DNA of 64,000 bases from Ctena decussata (lineage: Eukaryota; Mollusca; Bivalvia; Lucinida; Lucinidae): the NCBI GenBank assembly GCA_963989385.1, contig OZ022510.1, forward strand, positions 31,253,448 through 31,317,447. Direction: 5' to 3'. Below the pieces are notes generated by a model. The model had not been told where the DNA came from. It was given only the letters and a program-made list of their open reading frames with translations, and made no database searches. Numbering within the stretch: position 1 is the stretch's first letter; each line of letters opens with the position of its first letter. A program made the translations under genes and the position numbers. Shown piece by piece: positions 1 to 20,157 of this stretch.

Positions 1-3000
1 AGCCAAAGGGCCAATTGTAGTCACATTTCACAAAGAGCCTCCAGGGGTTGAGGGAACAAAAATGTGTTCAAATGGTCCAGGTCACATGACCAACATGGCT
101 GACATACCCATTTATGGTATAAACATTTAATATTTTTCTTCTCCAGAACCAATATGCCTATGGCCTTGAAACTTGATAAGTAGCATGGAGTACTAGAGTA
201 CTTCCAAGACTGTTCAAATGATGACCTTGGGTTCACCTTGACCTTTTTTGCAGCATGGTCAAATATGGGAAAATGCTAGAACATAAGATTTCATGGAAAG
301 TTTTGAAGATTTTGGTCTAAAAAATGGTATATATAGTTGTCTTAATGGGTATTAGCACATGAAGATTTATGAGTACAAGAGGTCATGGTCAGTCTTTGAC
401 TTTTGACCCTAGACTCATATTTTGACAATTTCAGACATAAGAAAAAGCCACTTTGCCAATTGCTCAGGTGAGCGGATCAGGGCCTCATGGCCCTCTTGTT
501 AAACATCTTCTCCTCTGAAACCACTGGGCCGATTGAAGCCAAATTTCATATAGAGTCTCAGTGGGATGGGGGAACGAAAGTTTTTACCCGGGGTCTGGGT
601 CACATGACCAAGATGGCCGCCATGCCCATATATGGTAAAACCCTTCAAAAATCTTCTTCTCCAGAAAGAAAAGGCCTATGACCTTGAAACTTGGTATGTA
701 GCATCGGGCATGCGGGCCCATCATAGTTTATACAAATCATGACGTTGCACTGACCTTGACCTAATTTAGGGCATGGTCAACTTTATTACGTTTGGCTTTT
801 ATATGGGAAAACGCTTCAACAGTGGATTTCTCAGAAACTATTTAAGTCTAAGGTACAATACATGGTATACATGGTCGACTAAATGACCAGATGAAGATAT
901 TATGTCTATAAAGGTCAAGGTCATTCCGTCGGACCATCCGTCGTCAAGTTTTTCAAACATCTTCTCCTCTGAAACCACTGGGCCGATTGAAGCCAAATTT
1001 CATATGGAGTCTCAGTAGGATGGGGGAACGAAAGTTTGCACCCGGGGTCTGGGTCACATGACCAAGATGGCCGCCATGCCCATATATGGTAAAAACCCTT
1101 CAAAACTCTTCTTCTCCAGAACCAAAAGGCCTATGACCTTGAAACTTGGTATGTAGCATCGGGCAGGCCGGCTTATCCTAGTTTATACAAATCATGACCT
1201 TGTTTTCTAATTTAGGGCATGGTCAACTTTGGTACGTTAGGCTTTTATATGGAAAAACAATTAAACAGTGGATTTCTCAGAATCTATTTAAATCTAAGGT
1301 ACAATATGTTGTACACATGGTCGACCAAATGACCAGATGAAGATATCATGTCTATAAAGGTCAAGGTCATTCCGTCAGACCATCTGTCGTCAAGATTTTC
1401 AAACATCTTCTCATCTGAAACCACTGGGGAGATTGAAGCCAAATTTCCTATGGAGTCTCAGTGGGATGGGGGAACGAAAGTTTATACCCGGGATCTGGGT
1501 CACATGACCAAGATGGCCACCATGCCCATATATGGTAAAAAACTTTCAAAAATCGTCTTCTCCAGAACCAAAAGGCCTATGACCTTGAAACTTGGTATGT
1601 AGCTTTGGGCATGTGGGCCCATCATAGTTTATACAAATGATGACCTTGCTTTGACCTTGATCTTATTTACAACATGGTCACTTTTGGTATGTTAGGCTTT
1701 TATATGGGAAAACACTTATACAGTGGATTTCTCAGGAACTATTTAAGTGTAAGGTACAATATGTGGTATATATGGTCAACTAAATGACCAGATTAAGATG
1801 TTATGTCACTGATTTTGTCGGTCTGTCCGTCATCAAGATTTTCAAATATCTCCTCTGAAACCACTGGGGAGATTGAAGCCAAATTTCATATGGTGTGTCA
1901 GTGGGATAGGGGAACTAAAGTTTATACCCGGGGTCTGGGTCACATGACCAAGAAGGCCGCCATGCCCATATATGGTAAAAACCCTTCGAAAATCTTCTTC
2001 TCCAGAACCAAAAGGCCTATGACCTTGAAACTTGGTATGTAGTAGAGGGCATGCGGGCCCATCATAGTTTATACAAATGATGACCTTGCGTTGACCTTGA
2101 CCTAATTTACGACATGGTCAACTTTGGTACATTAGGCGTTTATATGGGAAAACGCTTATACAGTGGATTTCTCAGAAACTATTTAAGTCTAAGGTACAAT
2201 ACGTGGTATATATGGTCAACTAAATTACCAGATGAAGATATTATGTCACTGAAGGTCAAGGTCATTTTGTCGGTCTGTCCGTCATCATGATTTTCAAAAC
2301 ATCTTCTCCTCTGAAACCACTGGTCTGATTGAAGCTAAATTTCATATGGAGTCTTAAGTGTGATCGGGGAATAAAAGTTTGTTCTTGGGGTCTTGTCCAA
2401 GATGGCCGCCTTGCCCGTATATGGTAAAAACCCTTCAAAAATCTTCTTCTCCAGAACCAAAAGGCGTATGACCTTGAAACTTGGTATGTAGCTTTTGGCA
2501 CTCAAGCCCATCATAGTTTGTACAAATGATGACCTTGCGTTGACCTTGACCTAATTTACGGCATGGTCAACTTTGGTACGTTAGGCTTTTATATGGGAAA
2601 ACGCTTAAACAGTGGATTTTTCAGAAACTATTTAAGTCTAAGGTGCAATATTTGGTGTATATGGTTGATTAAATGACCAGATGAAGATATGGTAAAGGTC
2701 ATTCTTTGACTTTTGTACAAGGTCATTGAGATTCTGTCACCCGTCAACATTTTCAAACATCTTCTCAGAGGCCACTAGGGTCAATTGAAGCCATATTTCA
2801 TATGGAGCTTCACTGGCTTAAAGGAACCATAGTTTGTTCAGATGGTCTTGGTCACTTGACCAAGATGGCCACCATGCCCATATATGGTAAAAACTCTTCA
2901 AACGTCTTTTTCTCCAGAACCGAAAGGCCTATAACCTTGGAACTTGGTACCGGTATGTATATATCATAGTTTATACAAATGATTATTGTATTTCATATGG

Positions 3001-3260
3001 AGCTTTAATACTGGGTTAAAGGAATCAAAGTTTGTTCAGATGGTCATGGTCACATGAACATGGTGGCCGCCACGCCCATATATGATAAAAACTCTTCAGA
3101 AATCTTTGTCCAGAACCAAAGGCCCAGTGACCTTGTGGCTTGGTATATAGAATTGGGACTCAACATTAATCCCCAAGGGAGGGTGGTTATCTGCCCCTGC
3201 CCTGGTGCTATAAACATGTATAAAAGCATTAAAATATATACCAGGACCAAGTGGCAGGTG
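1..3260. repeat. Tandem array of ~450-bp units (about seven, degenerate)
   Basis: Successive units are recognised by the block 'aaacatcttctcctctgaaa', which recurs at 501, 955, 1401, 1844, 2297 and 2755 (spacings 443-458 bp); the first 500 bases and 2960-3260 are more diverged units. Each unit contains 'ggtcacatgaccaagatgg', 'catatatggtaaaa' and 'tatgaccttgaaacttgg'. Short open frames here are repeats of one another and show no gene-like constraint. The array lies upstream of the first visible exon of gene P and is presumably intronic or 5' flanking. Confidence 0.85.
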
Positions 3261-3503
3261 AGCTACAGGACCATTGGTCCTCTGGTTAAAAATGGTGGAA
3301 AAAACATGGAGGTATATCCAAATACCTTAACAAGATAACCTGTTTTAACAAACATTGTAGACTTGGATGAGAGGGACTGTCCAGAGGAGCAGTCTGAACA
3401 GGGTTGCCAATGTTGTTACAAAATATTTTTCTAGATGGGAAAGGTTTGGATTGGAAGGTAGCAAGAGTCCAATACATGAAATAGAAATGGTTGCAATATC
3501 CAT
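3261..3503. other. Low-repeat spacer, no gene seen
   Basis: Between the ~450-bp array and the next hairpin element I see no repeated block, splice-bounded open frame or RNA gene. Confidence 0.4.
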
Positions 3504-3682
3504 ATATAGTCAACCCTCTTTATAACAGCACTCATTTTAACAGCAAAATTTCTTAGAACGTCATTTTGATATACATGGAATGGCTATATTGTTCTATATA
3601 TGTATTCTTTACAATAGCAAATTCAGTTAACAGCAAAATGTTTGGGAACAAATGCTATCATTATAAAGAGGGTCCACTGTAG
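3504..3682. mobile_element. Palindromic MITE with 'tcaaccctctttata' ends
   Basis: The left end reads tagtcaaccctctttataac and the right end attataaagagggtccactgta, an imperfect terminal inverted repeat. Interior segments with 'aacagcaaaat' occur twice. No coding capacity, so a non-autonomous DNA element is the best description. Confidence 0.55.
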
Positions 3683-3716
3683 TTGGAATACTAATTGTGC
3701 TAGACTAAATTGATAT

Positions 3717-4035
3717 TCAAGATTTCTCTTCCTTGTAGTACAATAGGCCTATAGATTTGGTCAAATTAAGTGTAAAGTGGCTTAAAACAGTGGATTTCGC
3801 CCAGACTTCCGAAATTAAGTGTTGAAAAGGGGCATTTATTGACATGACTTTTATATCAAGATTTCTCTTCCTTGTAGTACAATAGGCCTATACATTTGTT
3901 CAAATTAAGTGTAAAGTGGCTTAAAAGAGTACATTTTGCCCAGACTTTTGAAATTAAGTACTGAAAAGGGGTGTTTATTGACATGACTTTTGAAATTAAG
4001 TGCTGAGAAGGGGCATATATTGACATGGTCATTGA
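3717..4035. repeat. Tandem repeat, ~139-bp unit, about 2.3 copies
   Basis: The block beginning 'atttctcttccttgtagtac' occurs near 3721 and again near 3860; a third partial copy with 'gaaattaagtgctgagaagg' follows up to about 4030. Confidence 0.7.
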
Positions 4036-4042
4036 CTAACAT

Positions 4043-4283
4043 ATGAGCCGCGACACGAGAAAACCAACAAATTGTTTGTGTGCCCATTGCATACGTGGAC
4101 CAGCCTGGGCAGCTGCCCCATCTGGTGAGACTTTTTGCTAAGCACTTAAAAGGGTAGCTAATGGTCTAATCTACCTCCATGCTTGCAGCAAAGACTCTGA
4201 TCAGACTGGGCAGATGCCCAGGCTGATCTGAGTTTGCACTTGGCGCACAACCACTTTGTTGGTTTTCTCGTGTCGGGGCTCAT
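4043..4283. mobile_element. Family A palindromic MITE, copy A1
   Basis: The ends are atgagccgcgacacgag and ctcgtgtcggggctcat. Between them are nested inverted segments around 'gatcagactgggcagatgcc'. It is about 241 bp, non-coding, and one of at least twelve relatives in this window. Its right end is 21 nt before the first visible exon of gene P. Confidence 0.85.
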
Positions 4284-4304
4284 TTATGTTTCGAAATATT
4301 ACAG

Positions 4305-13264
<8,960 letters not shown>

Positions 13265-13341
13265 TACGATTCTGAGATTAGGAGAGTGTGATTCTGAAAA
13301 CAGAAGTCCAGCCCAAAAAGCGCATTAATAAGGGAGGAAGA

Positions 13342-13549
13342 TACAGTCAACTCCCAATATCTCGAACATTTATATCTCAAAATATCTTCTTATATCAAAG
13401 AATATATTTCCTATTTTGATTTATATTTCAACTCCTGTTATCTCAAACTACTGATATCTTAAAGTAAATTTTCTGGAACCAGAAAATTTACTTTGAGATA
13501 TCAGTAGTTGGGCTGAAATGTGACTTCGAGATATCGAGAGTTGACTGTA
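13342..13549. mobile_element. Family D palindromic MITE, copy D1
   Basis: Ends tacagtcaactcccaatatctc and gagatatcgagagttgactgta (quoted in part), interior 'tatctcaaa' repeats, and an inverted core 'ctttgagatatcagtag'. It lies in the likely 3' UTR or just downstream of gene P. A second copy is at 61785-61985. Confidence 0.8.
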
Positions 13550-13551
13550 CT

Positions 13552-13557
13552 AATAAA
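13552..13557 (+). other. Candidate poly(A) signal of gene P
   Basis: AATAAA 288 bases after the stop codon, immediately beyond MITE D1. Other AATAAA-like sequences exist, so this is a candidate only. Confidence 0.3.
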
Positions 13558-13604
13558 ATGCCACAGGTCCAGATAAAAAGGGATTTTCATGAGATACAGT
13601 GGTG

Positions 13605-13920
13605 AGCTTCACTCAAAATATTTCTGCTTTAAGCCTTCATCAGTAAAATGAAACAGAGAAAATTATATTTCAGCAGCCTTAACAATGGACAAAAAGGAAA
13701 TAACATAAAATTTGATGTGAAATCTTACCTTTAATAAGTGGCATAACGAGACCAAGAACGTCTGATGAAACAGATAATCTGGTGGGTTCTGATCCTTTGT
13801 TCTTAGGTTGCATCAGACATTCTTTGGGCCTTAATCCCATTGTTGAGATGGTAAAATGTAATTCTCTTTCTGAGTTTTGTTTTACTGATGAAGGCTTAAA
13901 GCCAAAATATCTACAAAGAG
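13605..13920. mobile_element. Inverted-repeat element
   Basis: 'ctgctttaagccttcatcag' near 13625 is the near reverse complement of 'ctgatgaaggcttaaagcc' near 13888, continuing into 'taaaatgaaaca' / 'tgttttact'. About 300 bp, no coding capacity. Confidence 0.6.
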
Positions 13921-14238
13921 TGATTTCATTGTACTAGTTATTGTCCTACCAAATTAACACTTACAGTTGGAATCTTTGTCCTAGATCCCCATAAAAATAT
14001 AATATATGGGGATCTCTTTTCAGAACTGCCTTGGCAAAGTATTTCTAATGAGGGCAACAACATACGATTTTTATGGAGAATGATATGCAGCGCATAGATA
14101 TCTGAAATGATTTCTTATGGTGCTTTATTTTCATCAGGTGACTTGTCTGATTTTAACTAATTTGGGATAGAAGAATCCATTTTTCCAGATGAGAAGGGAT
14201 AACGGATAATTTTCCGTATTCCGTAAAAACATTGTTTT
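13921..14238. other. Intergenic spacer, no gene seen
   Basis: Contains a small hairpin around 'ccccatataaaaatataatatatgggg'-like sequence near 13990-14015 but nothing coding. Confidence 0.3.
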
Positions 14239-14410
14239 CATCAGCCCAGTTTGATCACAGTCTTTGCTGTCTGATGGAGGTGGTCTAGACCCTTCGCTAT
14301 CCTTTCAGTGCACAGCAAAGACTCTGATCAGACTGGGCGGATGCCCAGGCTGATCTAAGGCTTTGCTGGGGACACATGCCACTTTGTTGTTTTTGTCCCA
14401 TCACTGTTCA
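14239..14410. mobile_element. Family A MITE, 5'-truncated copy A4
   Basis: Starts inside the element at 'catcagcccagtttgatcac' and runs to the worn end 'gtcccatcactgttcat'. Retains 'gactgggcggatgcccag'. Confidence 0.75.
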
Positions 14411-14809
14411 TATCTTCAAGGTATGTTGTACAGTTATAGATAAAATTAGAAAAGGAAATGTTCATAAGCCTAATTATGGCTAGTATGGTGCATTGACCAA
14501 GATTTCTGATCAGTAGCTGTTTTCAGATGCTGTTGGTCTCCAGATAGTTTTGTAGGTATGACAAAGTAACATATGTTTTGATAGCAAAATTAATGTTTTA
14601 TATGACGGCCAGTGCAATACTCTATGAAACACAAGTGCTTGAAATTGTCTGATGTAGCCAACGTAATGTCCATATAGCTCCTAAACTGCCATTGCTATTG
14701 TGTGATTATATGTTTTTGTGTAATTATTTTGTCTATATGTGTAATTATTCATGATATGAGTTGCCAGAAAAAAGGGTGCTTAAGCCCAGAAGATGTATCG
14801 GTGGGGTAC
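14411..14809. other. Intergenic spacer, no gene seen
   Basis: No repeated block or supported open frame. The open frame from 14702 is hydrophobic and runs into family B. Confidence 0.35.
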
Positions 14810-14990
14810 ACCTCCATGTTTTTCTACTATTTTACAAAGGGAAATAAATTTTGTGATTTCCTGTTTGCTTCCATGCCTGACAAAGTCCCTCCAAACTGGG
14901 GTCCACTCTTAAAGGAAAGAATTTGCTCCTAAAGGAGTAAATTCTTTTAAGAGTTGACCCCCATGGAGAAGGGAGGCTTAAATGAAAATA
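14810..14990. mobile_element. Family B hairpin repeat, copy B5
   Basis: Near full-length: 'acacctccatgttt', 'acaaagggaaataaattttg', 'cttccatgcctgac', the core 'ggaaagaatttgctcct' / 'ggagtaaattctttt', then 'gttgacccccatgg' and 'cttccc'. Confidence 0.7.
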
Positions 14991-15063
14991 GAGATGCTTC
15001 CCCTATTAAAGTATACCGATTCTCCAAAACAGCAGCAGACAGCAGACACTCAAACCAGTATAT

Positions 15064-15229
15064 ATAGTCAAATCTGTCTTTTGGGGTCAGCCAAGGGAAG
15101 GACAAAAAGTGGCTGCTTAAGACAGGTGACCCCTTAATACAGGTTCATTTGCTCTATATTTTGGTTCAGCTGGCTGCATAAGACAGGTGATCCCTAAATA
15201 AAGGTGACCACTAAGCAGGTTTGACTGTA
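15064..15229. mobile_element. Family C palindromic MITE, copy C2
   Basis: Ends tatagtcaaatctgtctt and agcaggtttgactgta, with the interior 'aagacaggtgaccccttaat' shared with C1. Confidence 0.75.
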
Positions 15230-15283
15230 AATCTGTAAAAAACCAAGCCAGAGCCTTCAAGTTGTGCCTGTGGATTTCTGAAC

Positions 15284-15480
15284 GTTTGTACATGGTGTGT
15301 GCAAACAGCAAGGACTCTGACCAAACTGTCGCGGGTTCGAGCCCCGCCGGAGGCGGAGTTCTTTCCATTGTAAACGGGGTTCCATTGCACACAGCCTTTC
15401 ATTATCATCCGCCCATCGTCCTGATATGACTGAAATACTGTTGAAAAGGACGTAAAATCGCAAGTCATCCATCCATCCAT
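15284..15480 (+). mobile_element. tRNA-headed SINE (family S3)
   Basis: A polymerase III B-box-like 'gggttcgagccccgcc' at about 15332 is followed by the S3 body ('cattgcacacagcctttcattatca', 'gaaatactgttgaaaagg') and a (catc)n tail at 15466-15480. Confidence 0.65.
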
Positions 15481-16175
15481 CTGACCAAACTGGGCATATG
15501 CAGGCTGGTCTTGGCCTTTCCTGTTCCTGTACTTGTTAAGCATCCTGGCCCCCATGTTGTAAAACTTTATCATGCTCAGCTAAGATTGTGCTCACGTTTT
15601 AACAATATTGAAATAAAACAAGGCTCGTTTCGAGCATTCAAATAAGAGAAATTATGTGAAAGCAAATGTTGGAAACCAGAGAATGTCTGCAGAACGCATT
15701 GAATTTATTGGTAGGAGTTTGAATTTTCATGCTCAGCTTAGTTAAGCATTAAAAAAGTTTTATAATTTCGGGGCCTGTTTTCACATCGCAACTCATAAAA
15801 ATTAACATTTGCCCAATTATTTCATTGTTTTATTGTACCAACTTTGAAATTGTGCTGTCAGGAAACCTTTCATAACATTTGGCAAAATGTTAAACAGTTT
15901 AGGACCATATCAGAATGAGTCTCGAACAGTCTGATTTTGGTCTACACTGTTTAGGGTTTCCTGTCCCAGAACTTAAGTTATTTAGGTTTGTAGGAGTGGA
16001 TGGCCTCCATACAGAGATTTGTGTGTTAGCAATTTATCTGTTTGTGTGTTCTGTGTATTTATTTCTGATAACATGTGCATTTGTATGTATTTCATACCAT
16101 ATTGAAGTGTTTGGATAAAGGTGCAGAATTAACTGTGCTGTCACATACCAGACTGCCACTCAGGACAGAGTAAAA
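15481..16175. other. Intergenic spacer, no gene seen
   Basis: Unique-looking AT-rich sequence. The open frame 15915-16118 has no recognisable motif and its start overlaps a family Z-like 'cgaacagtctgattttggtctacactgttt'. Confidence 0.35.
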
Positions 16176-16408
16176 GAGCAGGGACACGAAAATACCAACA
16201 AAGTGGCAGTGCACCCAGCAAAGACTGATCAGCCTGGACATCCGCCCAGTCTGATCAGAGTCTTTGCTGTCCGCACAGAGCTAGCTTATACCCTTAGCTA
16301 ATCTTTAACAGCAAAGCAAAGACTCTGAGCAGGCTGGGCGGATGGCCAGGCTGATCTGAGTCTTTGTTGGGCACACATGCCACTTTCGTGGTTTTGTAGT
16401 GGCTCAGA
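16176..16408. mobile_element. Family A palindromic MITE, copy A5
   Basis: Diverged ends (gggacacgaaaataccaac / ccactttcgtggttttgtag) with the typical core 'gatcagcctggacatccgcc' and 'ggctgggcggatggccag'. Confidence 0.75.
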
Positions 16409-16504
16409 TGTTCTAAAATTTCCTACACTTCATCCCTCAGAAAAAGCTCGAAAAAAATTTTTTTGAGGTTTTTTTTTTTATTTGAAAATAGGTAGTTGAG
16501 TTGC

Positions 16505-16575
16505 AAAGCATGTAGATCTTGATCAGACAGCTCCTGAAGGAGCAAGACAGTCTTGTCTTGGTCTACACTGTTTGC
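16505..16575. mobile_element. Family Z small hairpin, copy Z1
   Basis: 'tagatcttgatcagacagctcctgaaggagcaagacagtc' folds on itself (quoted loosely; stem 'gctcct'/'aggagc') and is followed by 'ggtctacactgtttgcc'. Relatives are at 41455, 53085 and 63005. Confidence 0.55.
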
Positions 16576-16859
16576 CTCTGTTTGAAGTAGTAGCAAGGTT
16601 TATTGTCTTTGGGGCCAAAAGGACACATAATTGTACTTCTGTTCGTGAGCATATTTCATTTATGTTTGAGGCATTTAAATTACAGCAAGTGCATTTATCA
16701 CTTAGCTCCTTCATGTTAATCAGCCATTTTTGTCTCGTCTGCGATAAGCAGAAGATTGGCATATGTATTACTTTTCAGTTTTGGCAGTGGTGTAAAGTTT
16801 TGTCAAGTTCTTTTGTTTAGTTCTGCTTTGTGAAAATACACTGACAGGGGAGACACCTC

Positions 16860-17100
16860 TTTTCATGGAATTCTTTTTACAAAAGGGGACAAAATTTATT
16901 AGTGTCTTTTCTTTCGGAATTCCTGAAGGTTGAAGCCCTTCCAAAATGGGGTCTGCTTTTAAAGAAAGAATTTGCTCCTATGGGAGCAAAACTTCTTACC
17001 TTTAAGAATTGCCTCTTATTAAGAATTGGGGCAAAACGAAGTTGGCAGAACTGCTTCCCTGAAAGTATATTCATCAACCTTAACAGTGGCATCCCATTAG
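16860..17100. mobile_element. Family B hairpin repeat, copy B6
   Basis: Contains 'acaaaaggggacaaaattt', 'cttccaaaatggggtctgc', the core 'aaagaatttgctcctatgg' / 'gagcaaaacttcttac' and 'cttccctgaaagtatattc'. Confidence 0.65.
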
Positions 17101-17349
17101 AATCATTATGGTGAGGTTATTTTTTTAATGGATACAGATGTTGGAGACAGTAGATAAATATAATATTTAATCATGTATAAGACAGGGTTTTTCCCTTTAA
17201 AAACAATCCAAAAAATTTGGATCAGTCTAGATGTTTGGTATTATTTTGGGAGAGAAAATTCCCATCCAATAGCAGAACTACCTAAGACTGGTGCAGAAAT
17301 ATGAGGTAGTTTGAAGGGTGGAAAGCCCTCATCTTACAGTCAAATTAAT

Positions 17350-17582
17350 ATGAGCCATGACATGACAAACCAAATAAAATGGCATGTTCACCACGCAAAG
17401 AGATCAGCCTGGGCATCCACCCAGTCTGGTCAGAGTCTTTGCCTAGGCAAGGCAATAGCATAGACCCTTAGCTAACCTTTCAGCACACAGCGAAGACTGT
17501 CAGACTGGGCGGATGCCCAGGCTGATCTGAGTCTTTGCTGGGTGCATATGCCACTTTGTTGGTTTTGTTGTGTAGCGGCTCT
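17350..17582. mobile_element. Family A palindromic MITE, copy A6
   Basis: 'atgagccatgacatgacaaa' at the left and 'tttgttgtgtagcggctc' at the right around the standard core. Confidence 0.75.
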
Positions 17583-17759
17583 ATTATGGTACCCTGCTAT
17601 CTTTTTCTGGAGCTGTGTATGAGAAGGGTGTGAAATTTTTGTTTCAGAGGAAAAGTGATTCTCTTTCATCATAGCAGATGCTATATATTTATTATTTTAT
17701 AAAAAATAAAGAAAATATGTTACTTTTGCAGTGTTTCTTTATCATTTTCTCCAAAAGAC

Positions 17760-18095
17760 TAAGAATTGCAAAGTCACTTAAAAGAATTGCATGAAAGGTT
17801 ACTGAATATCTTGTACAAGGACCATGTCATTAATGAGGAAGTTCGCAGAAAGATCCAAGCAGCCATTGATGATTTATAATGAACTCCTGACCTTGATTAA
17901 GAAACAACCTTAGCAAAGAAAATTCTGCAGGGCACAGTGAAAGGAAAAAGAGGTGGAAAGACAGTATTAAGGAATGGACAGTGATGGACTTTGCTAGCTC
18001 AACTAGGGCAACTGAAGAAAGATAGACTGACTAGGTCACAAGACGATGATGCTGACTTTGCTGATATTAGAGTTCACTACTTGCCCCATGGGCAT
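17760..18095 (+). pseudogene. LINE reverse-transcriptase C-terminal relic
   Basis: Frames drift but characteristic non-LTR retrotransposon tail motifs are readable: NEEVRRKIQAAI near 17833, KKILQGTVKGKR near 17918, and, in another frame at 17951-18022, RWKDSIKEWT then DFASSTRATEER. The family's usual 'K.RWYGHV' segment is missing and stops interrupt the frame. It is a dead fragment of a common invertebrate LINE. Confidence 0.75.
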
Positions 18096-18124
18096 ATGAC
18101 ATCGGTGTTGCATTAGGATGTATG

Positions 18125-18365
18125 GATACACCCCCATGTTTTCCTTTTATGTTTACAAAGGGAAACAACTTTTGTGACTTCCTAGTTGCTTCCATGGATG
18201 ACATAGCCCTTCATAAATGGGATCTAACCTTGAAGGAAAGAATTTGCTCCTAAAGGGAGCAAATTCTCTCCTTCCAAGGTTAATCCCTATTGAAAGAGAG
18301 GCAAACATATAAATGGCAGAGTTATTTTTTCTGAAAGTGTACTTGTTCACCTTAAAAGAAGGAAC
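18125..18365. mobile_element. Family B hairpin repeat, copy B7 (near full length)
   Basis: Most complete copy: 'acacccccatgttttcc', 'acaaagggaaacaac', 'cttccatggatgac', core 'ggaaagaatttgctcct' / 'gagcaaattctctcctt', 'ctgaaagtgtacttgttcac'. Confidence 0.75.
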
Positions 18366-18369
18366 AGAG

Positions 18370-19260
18370 AAGACTACATTTTATAAGCAATAATAACCAA
18401 TTTTACACAGCATGTTTGGTCATAATGTGCTTAAAGCATTAACACCAGAGTTATTGCCCCTTTAGTCAATAAAAAGAGCTCAAAATTAAAAAATGCAACT
18501 CGGGAACATAATAATAAAGGCTATATTTTTGTAGCAATTGCAACCAAACTTACACAGCATGTTTAAGGTCAAAAAATCTTGGTCATGTTAAATAACAGAC
18601 TTAAAAGCATTTATGCCAGAGTTCTTGCCCCTTTACTCAATGAAAAGTGCTATAAACCTAACGAACATAATCAAGGCTACTTTTTGTAGCAATTATAACC
18701 AAAATTGTACAAAATGTTTATATGATCCTGGTCGTATTGGTAATGGGTTACATCATAACACTAGCACTTTAGTGATGGCCCATTATTCTTTGAACACAAC
18801 AGAGACTACACTTTTTTGAAATCATAAGCATATTTACGAGTGGTGGAGTGTGAGGCATTTGGCTATGGTGCAGATGGTTGCAGGTTCAAATCCCCACTGG
18901 TCCAGCTGGCAACTGAAAAACCTCTTAGAACAGTAAATGGATACCTTTTGCGAATTGGAAGGTTAAAGCCAGTGAACATCTAATATCCACTGCCCCTATG
19001 CCCTTTAGGCCTCAATGAAACCTTTATCTTTTAACCATTCTTACATAATATTATTAATGAGATTAGATAATGGGCTAAACCAGAACCTCAACATTCAAGT
19101 TATTGCCCTTACAATTAAATATGCTATATATAGTGTTGTGAACACAACTATATTTTTGGAGAAATCCACATCAAATTTGGGCAGTATGCTTATGGCCATG
19201 TTTAATAATGACGAAATTAGAACATAAGCATGAGTTATTGTCTCTTATGTAGTTAAAATT
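18370..19260. repeat. Degenerate tandem array ('gagttattgcccctt'), interrupted
   Basis: Units of roughly 150-190 bp contain 'ttgtagcaattgcaaccaaa', 'acacagcatgttta' and 'agttattgcccctt'. The array is broken by a tRNA-like SINE at about 18836-18990 and fades out by 19260; 19430-19490 and 19700-19760 hold further worn units. Confidence 0.65.
18836..18990 (+). mobile_element. tRNA-like SINE head inserted in array
   Basis: 'ggctatggtgcagatggttg' resembles a worn A box/D-arm and 'caggttcaaatccccactgg' a B box/T-arm. No complete cloverleaf is possible, so a SINE rather than a tRNA gene. Confidence 0.45.
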
Positions 19261-19496
19261 CGGAACATCCTTTTTAGGACATGGAACAGACCACCAAAGA
19301 TGGCGGCCCTGTTTACACACGCAAGGAAGGTACTTCATTTTCTCCAATTTTCTGACTTTATATGTCTTAACTGACCATCCCAAAATGACCATAGCTTTTT
19401 AACGTGGACGTAAAGCAACAAATCAATTAAAAACTTGGCTACATTTTTGGAGCAATCGTAACCAAATTTACACAGTATGAATATGACTATAAGATG

Positions 19497-19670
19497 AATG
19501 GATGGATGACTTGCAATTTTACATTCTTTTCAACAGTATTTCAATCATATCAGGACATGTAATGAAAGGCTTTAGGCAATAGAACACCCTTTACAGTGGA
19601 AAAAGGGCCTAGGACCATTAGGACAGCAGGCCAGACTTAACCCACTGAGATATCGGGGGCTTCTCATGGC
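19497..19670 (-). mobile_element. SINE family S3, reverse copy
   Basis: Starts with the (gatg)n tail 'gaatggatggatgacttgc', then 'cttttcaacagtatttcaatc' and 'atgaaaggctttaggcaatag', the complement of the 15400 region. The head 'ccactgagatatcgggggc' is decayed. Confidence 0.6.
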
Positions 19671-20006
19671 TATAACATCTTAGTCAACTTTGATACTGGC
19701 CAGCTGGACAACTAAATTATTGCCCCTTATCTTGTAAAAATGCTATATATCAGCCCTTATAGGCGTAGGTTGAAAAGATACAAAAGAATTTCATATTACA
19801 GCTGTATCAGATGCCATTTTAAACATGTCAGAAGAATAAATACCAAATAACAGAAATGTCCTTATACAGAGTGAGGGGAGTGTTATATAAACCTTATAAA
19901 CAAACTGGGATATATAGGCAGGCCTCATGGAAGTTAGGAGTGGTTTCCATAGTTTTCCTTTTCACTTGAATAAAAATTGTGCTGAATATTAATTAAGAAA
20001 TAGATC

Positions 20007-20157
20007 AGCTCTAGCAGTGAATTGTTGAGTAATAATTCACTGTTTGGAGGTCGGTTATAAAGTAGATCATATCACGAGCGCGGAGCGCGAGTGATATATC
20101 TATTAACAACTGACCGACAACAGTGAATTATTACTCAACAATTCAATGCTAGAGCTG
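20007..20157. mobile_element. Palindromic MITE (family L)
   Basis: 'agctctagcagtgaattgtt' and 'aacaattcaatgctagagct' are terminal inverted repeats. The arms continue through 'gagtaataattcactg' and meet at 'gagcgcggagcgcgagtg'. Confidence 0.8.

Noticed and set aside
1348..2042. Similar ~80-codon frames (SSETTGEIEAKF...)
   Set aside because: They recur only because the ~450-bp unit is tandem; stops and shifts occur between units and there is no splice structure.
4234..4304. Open frame continuing upstream of gene P exon a, with an ATG at 4234
   Set aside because: It reads through MITE A1; the p110 similarity starts exactly after the acceptor at 4304.
15211..15573. 120-codon minus-strand frame
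   Set aside because: It reads SINE S3 backwards; the similar S3 copies carry unrelated stops.
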